DNA from: Vampirovibrio sp.
GTDB taxonomy: Bacteria; Cyanobacteriota; Vampirovibrionia; Vampirovibrionales; JAJTHC01
Direction of reading: 5' to 3'
DNA length: 64,000 nt
Assembly (NCBI GenBank): GCA_024998755.1
Contig: JACEUU010000002.1
Coordinates: 478,045-542,044 of the forward strand
Part shown: piece by piece, positions 8,858 through 18,225 of the stretch
How positions within the stretch are numbered: the stretch's first letter is position 1
Layout of the letters: every line of letters begins with the position of its first letter
Program-made: the position numbers and the translations under genes
Notes under the pieces: generated by a model
Databases searched by the model: none
What the model was told of the DNA's origin: nothing
Seen by the model: the letters and a program-made list of their open reading frames with translations, nothing else

Positions 8858-9685
8858 TCATCGAACGTGGGGGACGAAATCCGCTTCTGGGCGTGTGGCG
8901 GGTACTAACGCCACTAACCGAAATAGCAGTTGCTTCAAGCGTTCTGTATTTTCTTTAAACACGGCCAACACTTCTTCATGGCTTACAGGCGGAATACCAT
9001 CGACACCGCAGTCATAATCAGTAATAAGCGAAAGGTTGATGGGGTACATATTCAATTCCCGTACCAAATGCACTTCGGGGTATTGGGTCATATTAATGAC
9101 TTCCCACCCTTGCGAACGAAACCAAGCAGATTCACTTTTGGTGCTAAACCGAGGCCCTTGAATAACAACCACCGTCCCTGTTTCGTGCACGGTTAGCCCC
9201 ACTTCTTTGGCGGCTTGTATTGCCCACTGTCTGCCTTGCTCGTCAAACGGGTCTGCAGCAGAAACATGGGTGATGATTGGCCCTTCGTAGAAGGTATCAA
9301 TTCGGCTGTGGGTGCGGTCAACGTATTGGTCGCAAACCACTACATGCCCTGGTTCAACGTGGCGTTGAAGGCTTCCCGCTGCACAAGGGGAAATAACCGT
9401 ATGCACACCGAGGCTTTTCATTGCCCACACATTGGCCCGATAGTTAATTTTATGCGGAGCGATGGTGTGCTTTTTGCTATGGCGGGGCAAAAAGGCGACT
9501 CGTTTGCCATCTACCGTGCCTAGGGTGATATCATCCGAAGGGGCACCGTAGGGGGTTTCCAAGGTAATGGTTTGGGCGTTTTCCAAAAATTGGTAGAAGC
9601 CAGAACCGCCAAACACGCCGATATCGGCAATGGCGTCAGTACCGGTACGGAAGGCGAAGGGAGCAGGGATAAGAGCCATCATCAT
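8858..9685 (-). CDS. mtnP: S-methyl-5'-thioadenosine phosphorylase
   Basis: MtnP cleaves methylthioadenosine with phosphate to adenine and methylthioribose-1-phosphate (methionine salvage/polyamine by-product recycling). Family motifs are complete: GVFGGSGFY phosphate loop, RHSKKHTIAPHKINYRAN, SPCAAGSLQ, GPRFSTKSES, INMTQYPE and TDYDCG. The INMT and DYD pattern favours MTA over inosine-type substrates. The start is a run of three ATG codons, the first at 9685, with AAGGAT ~10 nt upstream. The 5' leader holds a hairpin and an intrinsic terminator (9769-9885), suggesting attenuation. No other mtn gene is in the window. Confidence 0.93.
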   Translation of the reverse strand: MMMALIPAPFAFRTGTDAIADIGVFGGSGFYQFLENAQTITLETPYGAPSDDITLGTVDGKRVAFLPRHSKKHTIAPHKINYRANVWAMKSLGVHTVISPCAAGSLQRHVEPGHVVVCDQYVDRTHSRIDTFYEGPIITHVSAADPFDEQGRQWAIQAAKEVGLTVHETGTVVVIQGPRFSTKSESAWFRSQGWEVINMTQYPEVHLVRELNMYPINLSLITDYDCGVDGIPPVSHEEVLAVFKENTERLKQLLFRLVALVPATRPEADFVPHVR

Positions 9686-9768
9686 AGGGAAAAATATCCT
9701 TTTTAAGTAACATAACGAAAAATGATTTCTTATAGCCTATCATAAAGAGACGCTGTAGAAAACCTCAT

Positions 9769-9808
9769 AAAAAAAAGAGCGAAGCAGGTTAAAATCTGCA
9801 GCGCTCAA
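9769..9808 (-). terminator. Minus-strand intrinsic terminator upstream of mtnP
   Basis: Read on the minus strand, GAGCG-CT-GCAG, an 8-nt loop and CTGC-TT-CGCTC form a hairpin with one 2x2 internal loop, followed directly by eight T residues. It lies about 85 nt before the mtnP ATG, and no minus-strand gene is upstream of it in the intergenic region. Confidence 0.75.
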
Positions 9809-9885
9809 CGTCTGGAAAAAAATAGAATAATCAGTTAAAACGCTTGATACGATCCGTGCTGGAACACTATTTAAACAGTATCAAG
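9777..9885 (-). promoter_or_regulatory. Candidate mtnP leader (upstream hairpin plus terminator)
   Basis: Upstream of the terminator hairpin, the minus strand has CTTGATAC (9885-9878) pairing with GTATCAAG (9850-9843) around a 27-nt loop. A stable upstream stem followed by a terminator in a 5' leader is the layout of an attenuator or riboswitch. I do not recognise a known SAM, SAH, purine or PreQ1 aptamer. A terminated small RNA is the alternative. Confidence 0.45.
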
Positions 9886-9902
9886 GATTTGTTTTATCTC
9901 TA

Positions 9903-10046
9903 TACCTCTTGCACGACTCCATTTCTGGGGCATCTTCGTTGTCATTTGCGGTACTCGAATCCTCATGTACTTCAGGGTACACCTACGGTTCTGCGTTCCT
10001 CATTCCTAGAATCTGCACCCACCTATCGAGCCATGCAAGAAGTATT
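9903..10046. repeat. Palindrome-ended dispersed repeat, copy 1 (CCTCTTGCA type)
   Basis: The ends ATACCTCTTGCACGACTC and its inverted counterpart GAGCCATGCAAGAAGTAT flank ~140 bp. The interior (TCATTTGCGGTACTC, CTGCACCCACCTATCGAG) is shared with the better-preserved copy at 51104-51281. No coding potential. Confidence 0.65.
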
Positions 10047-10064
10047 ATTATAGTATCTTATCTT

Positions 10065-10079
10065 AAATGAGAATCATTT
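10065..10079. promoter_or_regulatory. Weak Fur-box-like palindrome
   Basis: AAATGA-GAA-TCATTT is a 6-bp inverted repeat resembling the AATGAGAATCATT core of Fur sites. It lies ~240 bp before rpmF. No iron gene adjoins it, so this is a similarity only. Confidence 0.2.
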
Positions 10080-10321
10080 GCAATAATAAATTTTAATACA
10101 CCTTAAAAACAAGCGTGCTTAAAAAAATACTGTTACCCTATTGCGTAGCGTCTATGTTTTTGTAAAAGTAGAGGAAAGAGAAAGCTTTCTCGTTCAATTA
10201 TTATTATTATCAGCACTAAAAATAAAGTTTTCAGTTATCTTTTTTCGTCTTTCCTGTTTATCAGCTAATTGACGCACTGTATTTATCGGAAAACCCTTAT
10301 CAAAATCGGAGATTAACCATC

Positions 10322-10555
10322 ATGCCAGTACCAAAGCAGCGCGTAGGCCATTCAGACCAAGGACATCGTCGTGCCAACTGGAAAGCCGTACAGCCTAATT
10401 TATTTTATTGCTCAAATTGTGGTTCGCCTGCTTCCCCTCATACCATTTGTGGTGTTTGTGGTTTTTACAAAGGCAAATTAATTAGTGCTCGTTTCGCTAA
10501 AAAAAGCGGTTATGCTGCTGCTCAGGCTCAAGCATCTGAAAATGAATCTGCTTAA
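10322..10555 (+). CDS. rpmF: 50S ribosomal protein L32
   Basis: The 77-aa protein starts MPVPKQRVGHSDQGHRR as in bacterial L32 and keeps the four-cysteine zinc ribbon (CSNC and CGVC). A ~20-residue Ala-rich C-terminal tail is extra. It precedes plsX, the classic rpmF-plsX-fab order that couples ribosome and lipid synthesis. A long A+T-rich leader lies upstream. Confidence 0.95.
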   Translation: MPVPKQRVGHSDQGHRRANWKAVQPNLFYCSNCGSPASPHTICGVCGFYKGKLISARFAKKSGYAAAQAQASENESA

Positions 10556-10670
10556 GGTTTTGTTTTATTAACCTGCGTTTCTTTCTTTTGTTATTACCTG
10601 TTTATTCAATTGTCTTCAATAAGCAAGCGAAAATCGTTAAGCCGTATTTCTTGAAACAAGGGCAATTTTA

Positions 10671-11726
10671 ATGACCTCTCAACAATTAGCTATTCCTGTC
10701 ATTGCCATAGATGCTATGGGCGGAGATTATGCTCCGCAAGAAATTGTAAAAGGGGCTGTTTTAGGAGCCAGAGCTTATCGTGTCGCCATTGAATTGGTGG
10801 GCGATGAAGCATTAATTCGGAAAGAATTAGTCTTGTATGATACCGCTGGGTTGGATATTCGGGTAGTACACACGCCAGATGTAATTGATATGGGCGAAGC
10901 CCCAGCTACGGCTCTACGCAAAAAGAAAAATGCGTCTATTGCTGTTGCTGCACGTCGGGTTAAAGAAGGTCATGCTCAAGGTTTTGTAGCGGCTGGTTCA
11001 ACAGGTGCTGCTATGACTTCTGCTTTGTTTAACATCGGCAGGCTTAAGGGAATTGACCGACCTGCTATTGGCGTTGCCTTACCGAGGCAAGGTAACCCTT
11101 GTTTATTGTTGGATGGCGGTGCGAATGCTGATTGCACGCCAGAACATTTGGTTCAGTTTGCGTTAATTGGTCAAGCCTACATGGCAGGCGTTTATAAAAT
11201 TGAAAAACCGCAGGTGGGCTTGCTGAATATTGGTACAGAAGAAGGCAAAGGTAATAAGTTCAGCAAAGAAGCCTTTGACGTACTACAAGCAGAAAAGCTG
11301 ATTAATTTTTGCGGTAACGTAGAAGGTAGACATCTGTTTTTAGGTGGATGCGATGTAGCGGTATGTGATGGGTTTACGGGCAACGTCGCAATAAAATCTG
11401 CCGAAGGGATGGTTACACTTTTTGGTCGGTTGTTGAAATCTGCGTTTATGCAAAACGCTTGGACGAAATTTTTAGGATTATTGGTTAAGCCCATTCTTAG
11501 CAACGCCAAAAAGCATTTAGACCACGAAGAATTAGGTGGTGCTTTATTGTTAGGTATTGAAGGTATTTGTATTATTGCCCATGGTGGCAGTTCCGCCAAT
11601 GCCATTAAAAATGCCATTAAATTAGCGGTAAAAGCCATTGAAGCCAACGTGCTAGAAACCATGATTGAACACGCTAAAACCATTGCTGTTAGTAGCGTAC
11701 CAGTGGAATCGGTTTCTAATGCTTAA
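10671..11726 (+). CDS. plsX: Phosphate acyltransferase PlsX
   Basis: PlsX converts acyl-ACP to acyl-phosphate for phosphatidic acid synthesis. Hallmarks are IDAMGGDYAPQEIVKGA at the N-terminus, AGSTGA, the ADCTPEHLVQFALIG region, LLNIGTEEGKGN and CDGFTGNVAIKSAEG. Length 351 aa is normal. It is the first lipid gene of the cluster, 115 nt after rpmF. Confidence 0.96.
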   Translation: MTSQQLAIPVIAIDAMGGDYAPQEIVKGAVLGARAYRVAIELVGDEALIRKELVLYDTAGLDIRVVHTPDVIDMGEAPATALRKKKNASIAVAARRVKEGHAQGFVAAGSTGAAMTSALFNIGRLKGIDRPAIGVALPRQGNPCLLLDGGANADCTPEHLVQFALIGQAYMAGVYKIEKPQVGLLNIGTEEGKGNKFSKEAFDVLQAEKLINFCGNVEGRHLFLGGCDVAVCDGFTGNVAIKSAEGMVTLFGRLLKSAFMQNAWTKFLGLLVKPILSNAKKHLDHEELGGALLLGIEGICIIAHGGSSANAIKNAIKLAVKAIEANVLETMIEHAKTIAVSSVPVESVSNA

Positions 11727-11823
11727 ATTACTTTCAAGGTATTTGATGACCGCCATTCTCGGATTTCTTATTAGTTGTTTTAAATCATATTAAATAGTGA
11801 AAGTTGAAAAGAGTTTCGTTTAA

Positions 11824-12867
11824 ATGATGACTATTCAAAAAATTTTAAAGGGTGTAAAAATAATCGGTGTTGGCGGTGCTGTTCCGCCTACTATTATTAT
11901 GAACGACGCGTTAACCCAATTAGTAGATACTTCTGATGAGTGGATTACTTCCCGTACGGGCATTAAGCAACGCCATGTGCTTTCGGGTGATGAAACACTC
12001 TCTGATTTAGGCGTTCAAGCAGCGAAACAAGCTGTTGCTCAAGCTGGGGTAGACCCCGCCACAATTGGTATGGTGATTGTGGCAACCACAACACCTGATG
12101 AACGCTATCCTGCAATGGCCGCTAGGGTACAAACTGGTATAGGTGCGGTTAATGCTTCTGGTTACGATATTGCTTTGGCCTGTACAGGGTTTGCAGCAGC
12201 CTTAATTACGGCTGAACAGTTTTTGAGAACCGGTTTTCATCAGCGTATTTTGGTGATTGGGGCAGATGCCCATACCAGAGTAATGGATTGGTCTGACAGG
12301 AATACCTGCGTGCTATTTGGCGATGGAGCGGGTGCGGTTTTGCTAGAATCTACCGAGTTGGAAAACGATGCGTTTTTAGCTTGTGATATGAATTTGGATG
12401 GGGCTAAAGCCAACGAACTACACGCAGACCATATTGTAAACAATTGCCCATTAGTGCCTCAAGCTTCTGCTCGTTCGCCTTATGTGCAAATGAATGGACG
12501 TGAAGTATATAAATTTGCCGTAGCCGTGGTAATGAATAGCATTTTGCGTACACTCGAAAATTGCCAAAAAACCATTGAAGATATTGATTATTTAATTCTA
12601 CATCAAGCTAATATTCGCATTATGGAATCCATGACAGAACGCTTGGGTATTCCGCCTGAAAAAATGATTGTTAACTTGCAACGCTATGGGAATACTTCCG
12701 CAGCAACTATTCCTTTAGCACTGAATGAAGCCGTGTTGGATGGCAGAATTAAAACAGGTAGTACTGTGATGATTTGCGGTTTTGGTGGCGGGCTTTCATG
12801 GGCTTCCAGTTGCTTTAAATGGGGTGGTCCTACCGTGGCTGTTACTACAGAGCAAATGAACGGTTAA
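11824..12867 (+). CDS. fabH: 3-oxoacyl-ACP synthase III (KAS III)
   Basis: FabH condenses acetyl-CoA with malonyl-ACP to start fatty-acid elongation. The Cys-His-Asn triad is visible in ALACTGFAAAL, YLILHQANIRIM and RYGNTSAATIPLAL. The GFGGGLSWASSCFKW end is typical. Length 347 aa includes ~12 residues before the core. The following fabD starts 20 nt after the stop. Confidence 0.96.
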   Translation: MMTIQKILKGVKIIGVGGAVPPTIIMNDALTQLVDTSDEWITSRTGIKQRHVLSGDETLSDLGVQAAKQAVAQAGVDPATIGMVIVATTTPDERYPAMAARVQTGIGAVNASGYDIALACTGFAAALITAEQFLRTGFHQRILVIGADAHTRVMDWSDRNTCVLFGDGAGAVLLESTELENDAFLACDMNLDGAKANELHADHIVNNCPLVPQASARSPYVQMNGREVYKFAVAVVMNSILRTLENCQKTIEDIDYLILHQANIRIMESMTERLGIPPEKMIVNLQRYGNTSAATIPLALNEAVLDGRIKTGSTVMICGFGGGLSWASSCFKWGGPTVAVTTEQMNG

Positions 12868-12887
12868 ACAAAGAAAGGGATATTGCT

Positions 12888-13898
12888 ATGATGAAAATTG
12901 CATTTCTATTTCCCGGTCAAGGGTCTCAATCTTTAGGGATGGGGGCAGATTTTATGACAGAATTAGCTTCGGCCCAAGCTATTGAACAAACCATGAATCA
13001 ACTAACAACCCCCAATCAAGCCGTAACACTTTCAGCTATTATGAAAGCTGATGGCGATGCAACGCAATTACAACGCACCGTGTATACCCAACCTGCGATT
13101 CTTTCTGTCTCTATTATGGCGTATCAAGCCTTTCAAGAAAAAACAAACGGAAACGTTGTGCCTGTAGCAACAGCTGGGCACAGCTTAGGAGAATTTTCTG
13201 CATTAATTGCTGCTGGGGTGTTAAGTTTTGAACAAGCTGCCCAGTTAGTGGTAAACCGTGCCAAACTAATGGAACAAGCCACAGAAGGAACTATGGCAGC
13301 CGTGTTAGGGCTTTCAGCCCAAACGGTTCAAACGTGTTTGTCTCAGCAAGTATTGCCTGCTGGGCAGTTGGTTGTTGTTGCTAACGATAATGCCCCGACG
13401 CAAGTGGTTATTTCAGGCACGGCAGAAGGCATTGAAGCGGTTACGCCAGCCCTAAAAACCGCTGGTGCAAAACGGGTTTTACCCTTACCCGTAGGCGGAG
13501 CCTTTCATTCCCCTTTAATGGAAAAGGCAGCCGATACGTTCGCAAACTATATTCAAGAGCAATCTTTTAAAACAGCCCAAATACCCGTAGTGTGTAACGT
13601 GAATGCCCAACCCACAACGGACGAAGGGGCGTTGAAAGCTAATTTAAAAAGTCAAATGTGTAGCGGTGTTCAATGGACAAACACACTAACCACTCTGGTT
13701 GAAACACTGGGCGTGCAAGCCGTTATAGAATTTGGGCCAGGTAAAGTATTAACCGGTTTAGTCAAAAAGCAATACCCTGAAGTGGACTGCTTGAATGTGT
13801 TTGATTTACCCTCACTAGAAGCCACAGTGGCTTGGGTTCAAGCACAAGCTTCTTCAGGTGCTAACACCACAAAACCGCAATCGTTACTTTCTGTATAA
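12888..13898 (+). CDS. fabD: Malonyl-CoA:ACP transacylase
   Basis: FabD loads malonyl onto ACP. The core motifs are FLFPGQGSQ, the nucleophile elbow GHSLGE, and GGAFHSPLM with the catalytic His. I choose the ATG at 12888 (second ATG at 12891) because it follows AAAGGGA and gives the normal MMKIAFLFPGQG start. The frame also stays open upstream into the end of fabH but that part is not homologous. The C-terminal ~20 residues after the conserved core are variable. Confidence 0.95.
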   Translation: MMKIAFLFPGQGSQSLGMGADFMTELASAQAIEQTMNQLTTPNQAVTLSAIMKADGDATQLQRTVYTQPAILSVSIMAYQAFQEKTNGNVVPVATAGHSLGEFSALIAAGVLSFEQAAQLVVNRAKLMEQATEGTMAAVLGLSAQTVQTCLSQQVLPAGQLVVVANDNAPTQVVISGTAEGIEAVTPALKTAGAKRVLPLPVGGAFHSPLMEKAADTFANYIQEQSFKTAQIPVVCNVNAQPTTDEGALKANLKSQMCSGVQWTNTLTTLVETLGVQAVIEFGPGKVLTGLVKKQYPEVDCLNVFDLPSLEATVAWVQAQASSGANTTKPQSLLSV

Positions 13899-13925
13899 AC
13901 CACTTTAGAAGGAGATTTTCAAGAC

Positions 13926-14666
13926 ATGATGAGCGATAAAATAACACCAGTAGCTATTGTAACAGGCGGTTCACGCGGTATAGGTAAGGCGTGTGTTTTA
14001 GCTCTTGTTGAAGCCGGTTATAAAGTCGTTTTCACCTACCATTCCAATGAATCTGCTGCAAAAAATGTGGTACAGTTAGCCACGGAATTGGGCGGGTTTG
14101 CCAAAGCTGTTAAAGCTGATGCTGGCAGTAAAGTAGCCAGCCAAGCCTTAATTGATGAAACTTTTACAGAATTTGGCAGACTAGATGCGTTAGTCAACAA
14201 CGCCGGTATTACTAAAGATACCCTTCTGATTCGGATGTCTGATGACGATTGGGATCAAGTACTTCAAACCAATTTAACGGGTGTATTTTACACCACTCGG
14301 GCGGCTGCAAAAGTAATGATGAAGCAACGTTCTGGGGCTATTGTTAACATTTCTAGCGTTTCTGGTATCTATGGTAATGCAGGGCAAACCAACTATTCGG
14401 CTGCAAAAGCCGGCTTAATTGGTTTAACCAAATCCGTCGCCAAAGAATTGGGTTCTCGGGGTGTAACGGTTAATGCCGTGGCACCAGGGTTTATTGATAC
14501 CGATATGACGGATGACTTGCCTCATAAAGAGAAAATTTTGGATCATATTCCATTAAAGCGGTTTGGCCAACCTGAAGATATTGCCAAAGCAGTTGTGTTT
14601 TTGGTAACATCAGGCCAGTACATTACAGGGCAAACCCTTCAAGTGGATGGTGGCATTGTGCTGTAA
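13926..14666 (+). CDS. fabG: 3-oxoacyl-ACP reductase
   Basis: Short-chain dehydrogenase of the elongation cycle, NADPH-dependent. It shows [10 protein letters not shown] (Rossmann), NNAGIT, the catalytic Ser (NISSVSG), YSAAKAG (YxxxK) and the FabG-type ending DGGIVL. An AAGGAG Shine-Dalgarno precedes the double ATG start. Length 246 aa is standard. Confidence 0.96.
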   Translation: MMSDKITPVAIVTGGSRGIGKACVLALVEAGYKVVFTYHSNESAAKNVVQLATELGGFAKAVKADAGSKVASQALIDETFTEFGRLDALVNNAGITKDTLLIRMSDDDWDQVLQTNLTGVFYTTRAAAKVMMKQRSGAIVNISSVSGIYGNAGQTNYSAAKAGLIGLTKSVAKELGSRGVTVNAVAPGFIDTDMTDDLPHKEKILDHIPLKRFGQPEDIAKAVVFLVTSGQYITGQTLQVDGGIVL

Positions 14667-14728
14667 ACAGGGTTTATATTCTGTATTTTGTTGTTCGTTT
14701 TTTAAAAAGTAGAAGAGAGTCTTTTATT

Positions 14729-14965
14729 ATGTCAGCAGTGTTAGATCGTGTTAAAAAAGTAGTTATTGAGCAACTAGGTGTTGAAGAAGCCCAAGTAGTA
14801 CCTGCCGCTAGCTTTAGTGGTGATTTAGGTGCAGATTCTTTGGATACCGTTGAATTGGTAATGGCTTTGGAAGAAGAATTTGATTGCGAAATTCCTGATG
14901 AAGAAGCTGAAAAAATTACAACCGTTGGTCAAGCCGTAGATTATATTGAAAAAGCTCAAGGTTAG
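14729..14965 (+). CDS. acpP: Acyl carrier protein
   Basis: 78-aa acidic protein with the phosphopantetheine attachment site [18 protein letters not shown] (Ser in DSL). It carries growing acyl chains for the FabH/FabG/FabF enzymes encoded around it. A strong hairpin follows 37 nt after the stop, separating it from fabF. Confidence 0.97.
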   Translation: MSAVLDRVKKVVIEQLGVEEAQVVPAASFSGDLGADSLDTVELVMALEEEFDCEIPDEEAEKITTVGQAVDYIEKAQG

Positions 14966-15001
14966 TGCCTTGTTGAATTTTCAACCAACTACATTATAAA
15001 T

Positions 15002-15052
15002 AATTAGAAAGCTGTAACCATCGAGTTTTAGCTGGGTTACGGCTTTCTAATT
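15002..15052 (+). terminator. Long hairpin after acpP
   Basis: AATTAGAAAGC pairs with GCTTTCTAATT, then a U-G pair, then GTAACC with GGTTAC, an 18-bp stem around a 15-nt loop. A U-run is missing, so it may be a processing or partial-termination signal giving a short abundant acpP mRNA. Confidence 0.55.
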
Positions 15053-15213
15053 CTATCTTAAATTGAACTTACGCTAATAGACTCTACATTTGATAGCATT
15101 TTTGCCTGCTTCGGTTTTGTCTTGTTTTTACCACTATCCGCCATTATTATTTTTTAAAATTTCACCTTTTTTCTGCTAACCCTTAAGCATTCTTTGAACG
15201 GAACTAATTAATT

Positions 15214-16464
15214 ATGAACTTAAAACAACGAGTCGTTATTACTGGCATGGGTGCTATCAGCCCTATTGGGTCTTCTTTGGAAGCTATTTGGGCTAGTTGC
15301 ATGGCTAGTAAAAGTGGCATTGGCATGATAGAAAATATTGCTGAAGACCAACGGACTTGCTTAATTGGCGGAGAAGTTAAAGACTTTGACACGGCTGATT
15401 ATATGGATAAAAAAGAAGCTAAACGCATGGATAGATTCACCCATTTTGGGATTGCGGCTTCCAAATTAGCTTTTGCAGATTCTGGGCTTGAAGGCAACAT
15501 TGATAAAAATAGATTAGGCGTTGTTATTGGTAGCGGTGCTGGGGGGTTAGCCAGTATTGAAGGGCAAGTAATTAACTGTATTGAAAAAGGGTTTAACCGG
15601 TGCAGTCCGTTTTTAGTACCCATGATGATACCAGATATGGCGGCTGGTCGTGTTTCTATCGCATTAGGGGCTAAAGGGGCTAACATGGCGTTGGTAACCG
15701 CTTGTGCTACAGGCACAGATTGTATTGGGCAAGCCATGCGAATGATTCAATTAGGCGAATGTGATGCCGTTGTTGCTGGTGGTGCAGAAGCCCCAGTTAA
15801 TGCACTTTCAGTGGCTGGCTTTGCGGCTGCCAGAGCCTTGACGCCACAAAAAACGAATCCTGAAAAAGCATCCAGACCGTTTGATAAAGACCGTGATGGT
15901 TTCGTTATTGCTGAAGGGTCTGGCATCCTGATTTTGGAAGCCTTGGAACACGCCCAAGCTAGAGGGGCAAAAATTTACGCCGAAGTGGTGGGTTACGGTC
16001 GGTCTTCGGATGCTCATGATATTGTGATGCCTCATCCTCGGGGTGAAGGGGCGGCAGCCGCTATGACAGCGGCCTTACGGTGTGCAAACCTAAAACCAGA
16101 AGATATTAGCTACATTAATGCCCATGGTACGTCCACCCCGCTGGGCGATGTAGCTGAAACGTTAGCTATTAAGCACGTTTTTGGCGATTACGCTAAGAAT
16201 GGCTTGATGGTTTCTTCTACCAAAAGTATGCACGGGCATATGTTGGGTGCTACGGGTTCATTTGAAGCGTTGCTTTGTATTTTGGCTTTACAGCACCAAG
16301 TAGTGCCACCTACCATTAATTTAGATGAACCGGGTGAAGGATGTGATTTAGATTATGTTCCCAATGTGCCTCGGGTTGTAACGAATATGGATTATACGAT
16401 GTCTAATTCATTCGGGTTTGGTGGGCATAATGCCAGTATTATTTTGAAGCGATGGGCTGAATAA
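15214..16464 (+). CDS. fabF: 3-oxoacyl-ACP synthase II (KAS II)
   Basis: FabF elongates acyl-ACP. The active-site Cys is in TACATGTD and the two His residues in NAHGTSTPLGD and KSMHGHMLGATGS. FGFGGHNAS closes the fold. Length 416 aa is normal. It lies 248 nt after acpP, separated by a hairpin and A+T-rich DNA, so it may have its own promoter. The 247 nt after it hold no gene or clear terminator before the IS region begins. Confidence 0.96.
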   Translation: MNLKQRVVITGMGAISPIGSSLEAIWASCMASKSGIGMIENIAEDQRTCLIGGEVKDFDTADYMDKKEAKRMDRFTHFGIAASKLAFADSGLEGNIDKNRLGVVIGSGAGGLASIEGQVINCIEKGFNRCSPFLVPMMIPDMAAGRVSIALGAKGANMALVTACATGTDCIGQAMRMIQLGECDAVVAGGAEAPVNALSVAGFAAARALTPQKTNPEKASRPFDKDRDGFVIAEGSGILILEALEHAQARGAKIYAEVVGYGRSSDAHDIVMPHPRGEGAAAAMTAALRCANLKPEDISYINAHGTSTPLGDVAETLAIKHVFGDYAKNGLMVSSTKSMHGHMLGATGSFEALLCILALQHQVVPPTINLDEPGEGCDLDYVPNVPRVVTNMDYTMSNSFGFGGHNASIILKRWAE

Positions 16465-16725
16465 CAAAAGACGATAGCCTTTAAAAAAGTAATTTCGGTT
16501 TAGGGCTTGCCTTTGCCGATGATGACTTTTTGTAGTTGGTAATATATCGTTTATTGACACTGATTATTTATAATTTATACTTATTAAAGTTATTTTCTCT
16601 TTGCTTTTCCATAAAACTTAGGACACGTTACACATGATGAAACTTGCCGCTTGGATGCCTAGTTTTTTGAGAAGTAATTCTTTTTCCTAAAAATCAGAAT
16701 CAAAGTGTTCATACCAATTCCAAGT

Positions 16726-17316
16726 TTAAATAGCGTGTTGAATATAGGGGAAATAGGCGAACGATTTCACCCACGCTGTATTAGCCTCTACCCAGCGTAA
16801 AGCCTTCACTAAATGAGCTTCCACTGCATCCAACGTCTCAAAATAAGCATTGCCAAAAAACCGAGTCCGAACGCCCTTCCACAACTGCTCCACAGGGTTC
16901 AACTGCGGACTATACGGCGGTAAACAAACCAACCGAATGTTAGCAGGAACAACCAGCCCCCCACTTCTATGCCAACCTGCACCATCCAAAACAAGCACAA
17001 TCTCATCTGCAGGGTAACGCTCACTTAATTCCTGCAAAAACAACGTCATACAAGCCGTATCCGCATACGGAAGAATCAACGAAACACTCTCTCCCGTCTT
17101 TGGTTCCATGGTACTATACGCATAGAGGTATTGCCGTATATGTTGAGCTTCCACTACTGAACGTTCACCCTTGGGTAACCATACTTTACGAACTTGGCAA
17201 ATTTTGCCAAACCTCGCCTCATCCTGAAAAAATAGCCGAACTGGCTTTTTTACTGTTTTTGTAACAGAGTTAACGAAGTCAGGAAGTTTTTTTGAAGAGG
17301 GTTTGAGCCTCATCAT
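16726..17316 (-). CDS. IS630 transposase, catalytic half (orfB, copy A)
   Basis: Carries the DDE catalytic core: FFQDEARFG (D), LVLDGAGWH (D) and LNPVEQLWK (E). It overlaps orfA by 38 nt in the +1-shifted frame. An A7 run (minus strand TTCAAAAAAACTT) in the overlap is a likely slippage site giving a fused transposase. 196 aa as an isolated frame. Confidence 0.85.
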   Translation of the reverse strand: MMRLKPSSKKLPDFVNSVTKTVKKPVRLFFQDEARFGKICQVRKVWLPKGERSVVEAQHIRQYLYAYSTMEPKTGESVSLILPYADTACMTLFLQELSERYPADEIVLVLDGAGWHRSGGLVVPANIRLVCLPPYSPQLNPVEQLWKGVRTRFFGNAYFETLDAVEAHLVKALRWVEANTAWVKSFAYFPYIQHAI

Positions 17317-17728
17317 TATGGTTGGGATGCACTGGGCGAGGTACTTTTGCCTTCCAATCGTGGCGATTGAGCAGGTTGTAAACAGTTTGAAAGATGACGG
17401 GTCTGCCCACCAGTGCGTTGAGTGCCTGGTGTAAATCGTAGATACCGACCTTACCTTTGTGGCGTTGTAGTAGGTCTATTTCGGCTTGTTTACTGGGTAG
17501 TAGGCTATTGCGTACAATCCCTTTTTTAGGATAGAGACTGTAAAGTCCGTGTTGTTGAACTTGGGCTTGAATGCGTTGGACGTGTCGAAAGCCGAAACCC
17601 GTATGTTGGGCTATTTCGGCTTGTGTTTTACCGTCGATTATTTTGAGTTTAATGCAGAGGAATCGGCGATAGGTTTTCTTGTCGGTGAAGGTTTTTTCAA
17701 AGGCGAGTACGTCTTCTTGGGTGAGCAT
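17279..17728 (-). CDS. IS630 transposase, DNA-binding half (orfA, copy A)
   Basis: 149 aa with a helix-turn-helix region (KTQAEIAQHTGFGFRHVQRI) and a second winged-helix-like part. It ends in LFKKTS just after the A7 run shared with orfB. Its start differs from copies B and C in the second codon. Confidence 0.85.
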   Translation of the reverse strand: MLTQEDVLAFEKTFTDKKTYRRFLCIKLKIIDGKTQAEIAQHTGFGFRHVQRIQAQVQQHGLYSLYPKKGIVRNSLLPSKQAEIDLLQRHKGKVGIYDLHQALNALVGRPVIFQTVYNLLNRHDWKAKVPRPVHPNHNDEAQTLFKKTS

Positions 17729-17776
17729 GAGCAGACTCTTTCAAATAAACAATAATACCCCTCTATTATACGCTAT

Positions 17777-18151
17777 TTAAACTTGGAATTGGTATAAGGC
17801 TAAGAAAAGGGCTTCTTGGGCTGGGGTGTTTTGCAGTTCGTGTTGGAAGTTTTCGAGTGTCGTGGCTTCAGGGATGGGGGATTCTAAGGAGAAGCCGAGA
17901 AACTTTCGGAAGGAGAGTCTGTCGTGGCATTGAAATTCGGTTTGTTCATAGGAGAGATTGAACCATATTTTGAGGAGGTTCATTTTGAGCAGTAGTAGGC
18001 GTTTGTAGGGTGGTCTGCCGTTGGGTTTGTGGTGGATGTGTGTTTTGAGGATGGTTTCAAATAGTTGCCATGGTAGGGTTTGGTTCATTTCCTCTAGGAA
18101 TTTGTGAGTCGGTGTGGCTTGTTGAATTTGGATGTCGGCAAAGGTAGTCAT
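17777..18151 (-). pseudogene. IS5-type transposase N-terminal remnant
   Basis: About 118 residues resemble the N-terminal (DUF772-type) domain of IS5-family transposases, e.g. GRPPYKRLLLLKMNLLKIW and LSYEQTEFQCHDRLSFRKF. The frame is cut by IS630 copy A: its last codons (YQFQV) are read from the IS630 end. No catalytic part is found on the far side of the IS630, so this is a decayed fragment. Confidence 0.75.
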
Positions 18152-18225
18152 GGGGGTGGGGTATCCTATGAGAGGTGGAATAATGTCCCTTCTCTTCTAA
18201 CCCAAAATTACCTTGCCCTTTTTCC

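Larger units (their letters stand above)
16712..17794 (-). mobile_element. IS630-family element, type 1, copy A
   Basis: 1083 bp bounded by TACCAATTCCAAG and its inverted copy CTTGGAATTGGTA, with the terminal repeats continuing through TTTAAATAGCGT. TA at both ends fits the TA target of IS630. Same length as copies B (21377-22459) and C (30226-31308). It is inserted into an IS5-type transposase remnant. Confidence 0.9.

Noticed and set aside
9844..10053. 69-aa frame upstream of rpmF
   Set aside because: It is almost entirely the dispersed repeat at 9903-10046 and lacks a ribosome site.
10065..10079. Fur regulation of the fab cluster
   Set aside because: The palindrome resembles a Fur site but is far from rpmF and no iron-related gene is present; kept only as a weak site.
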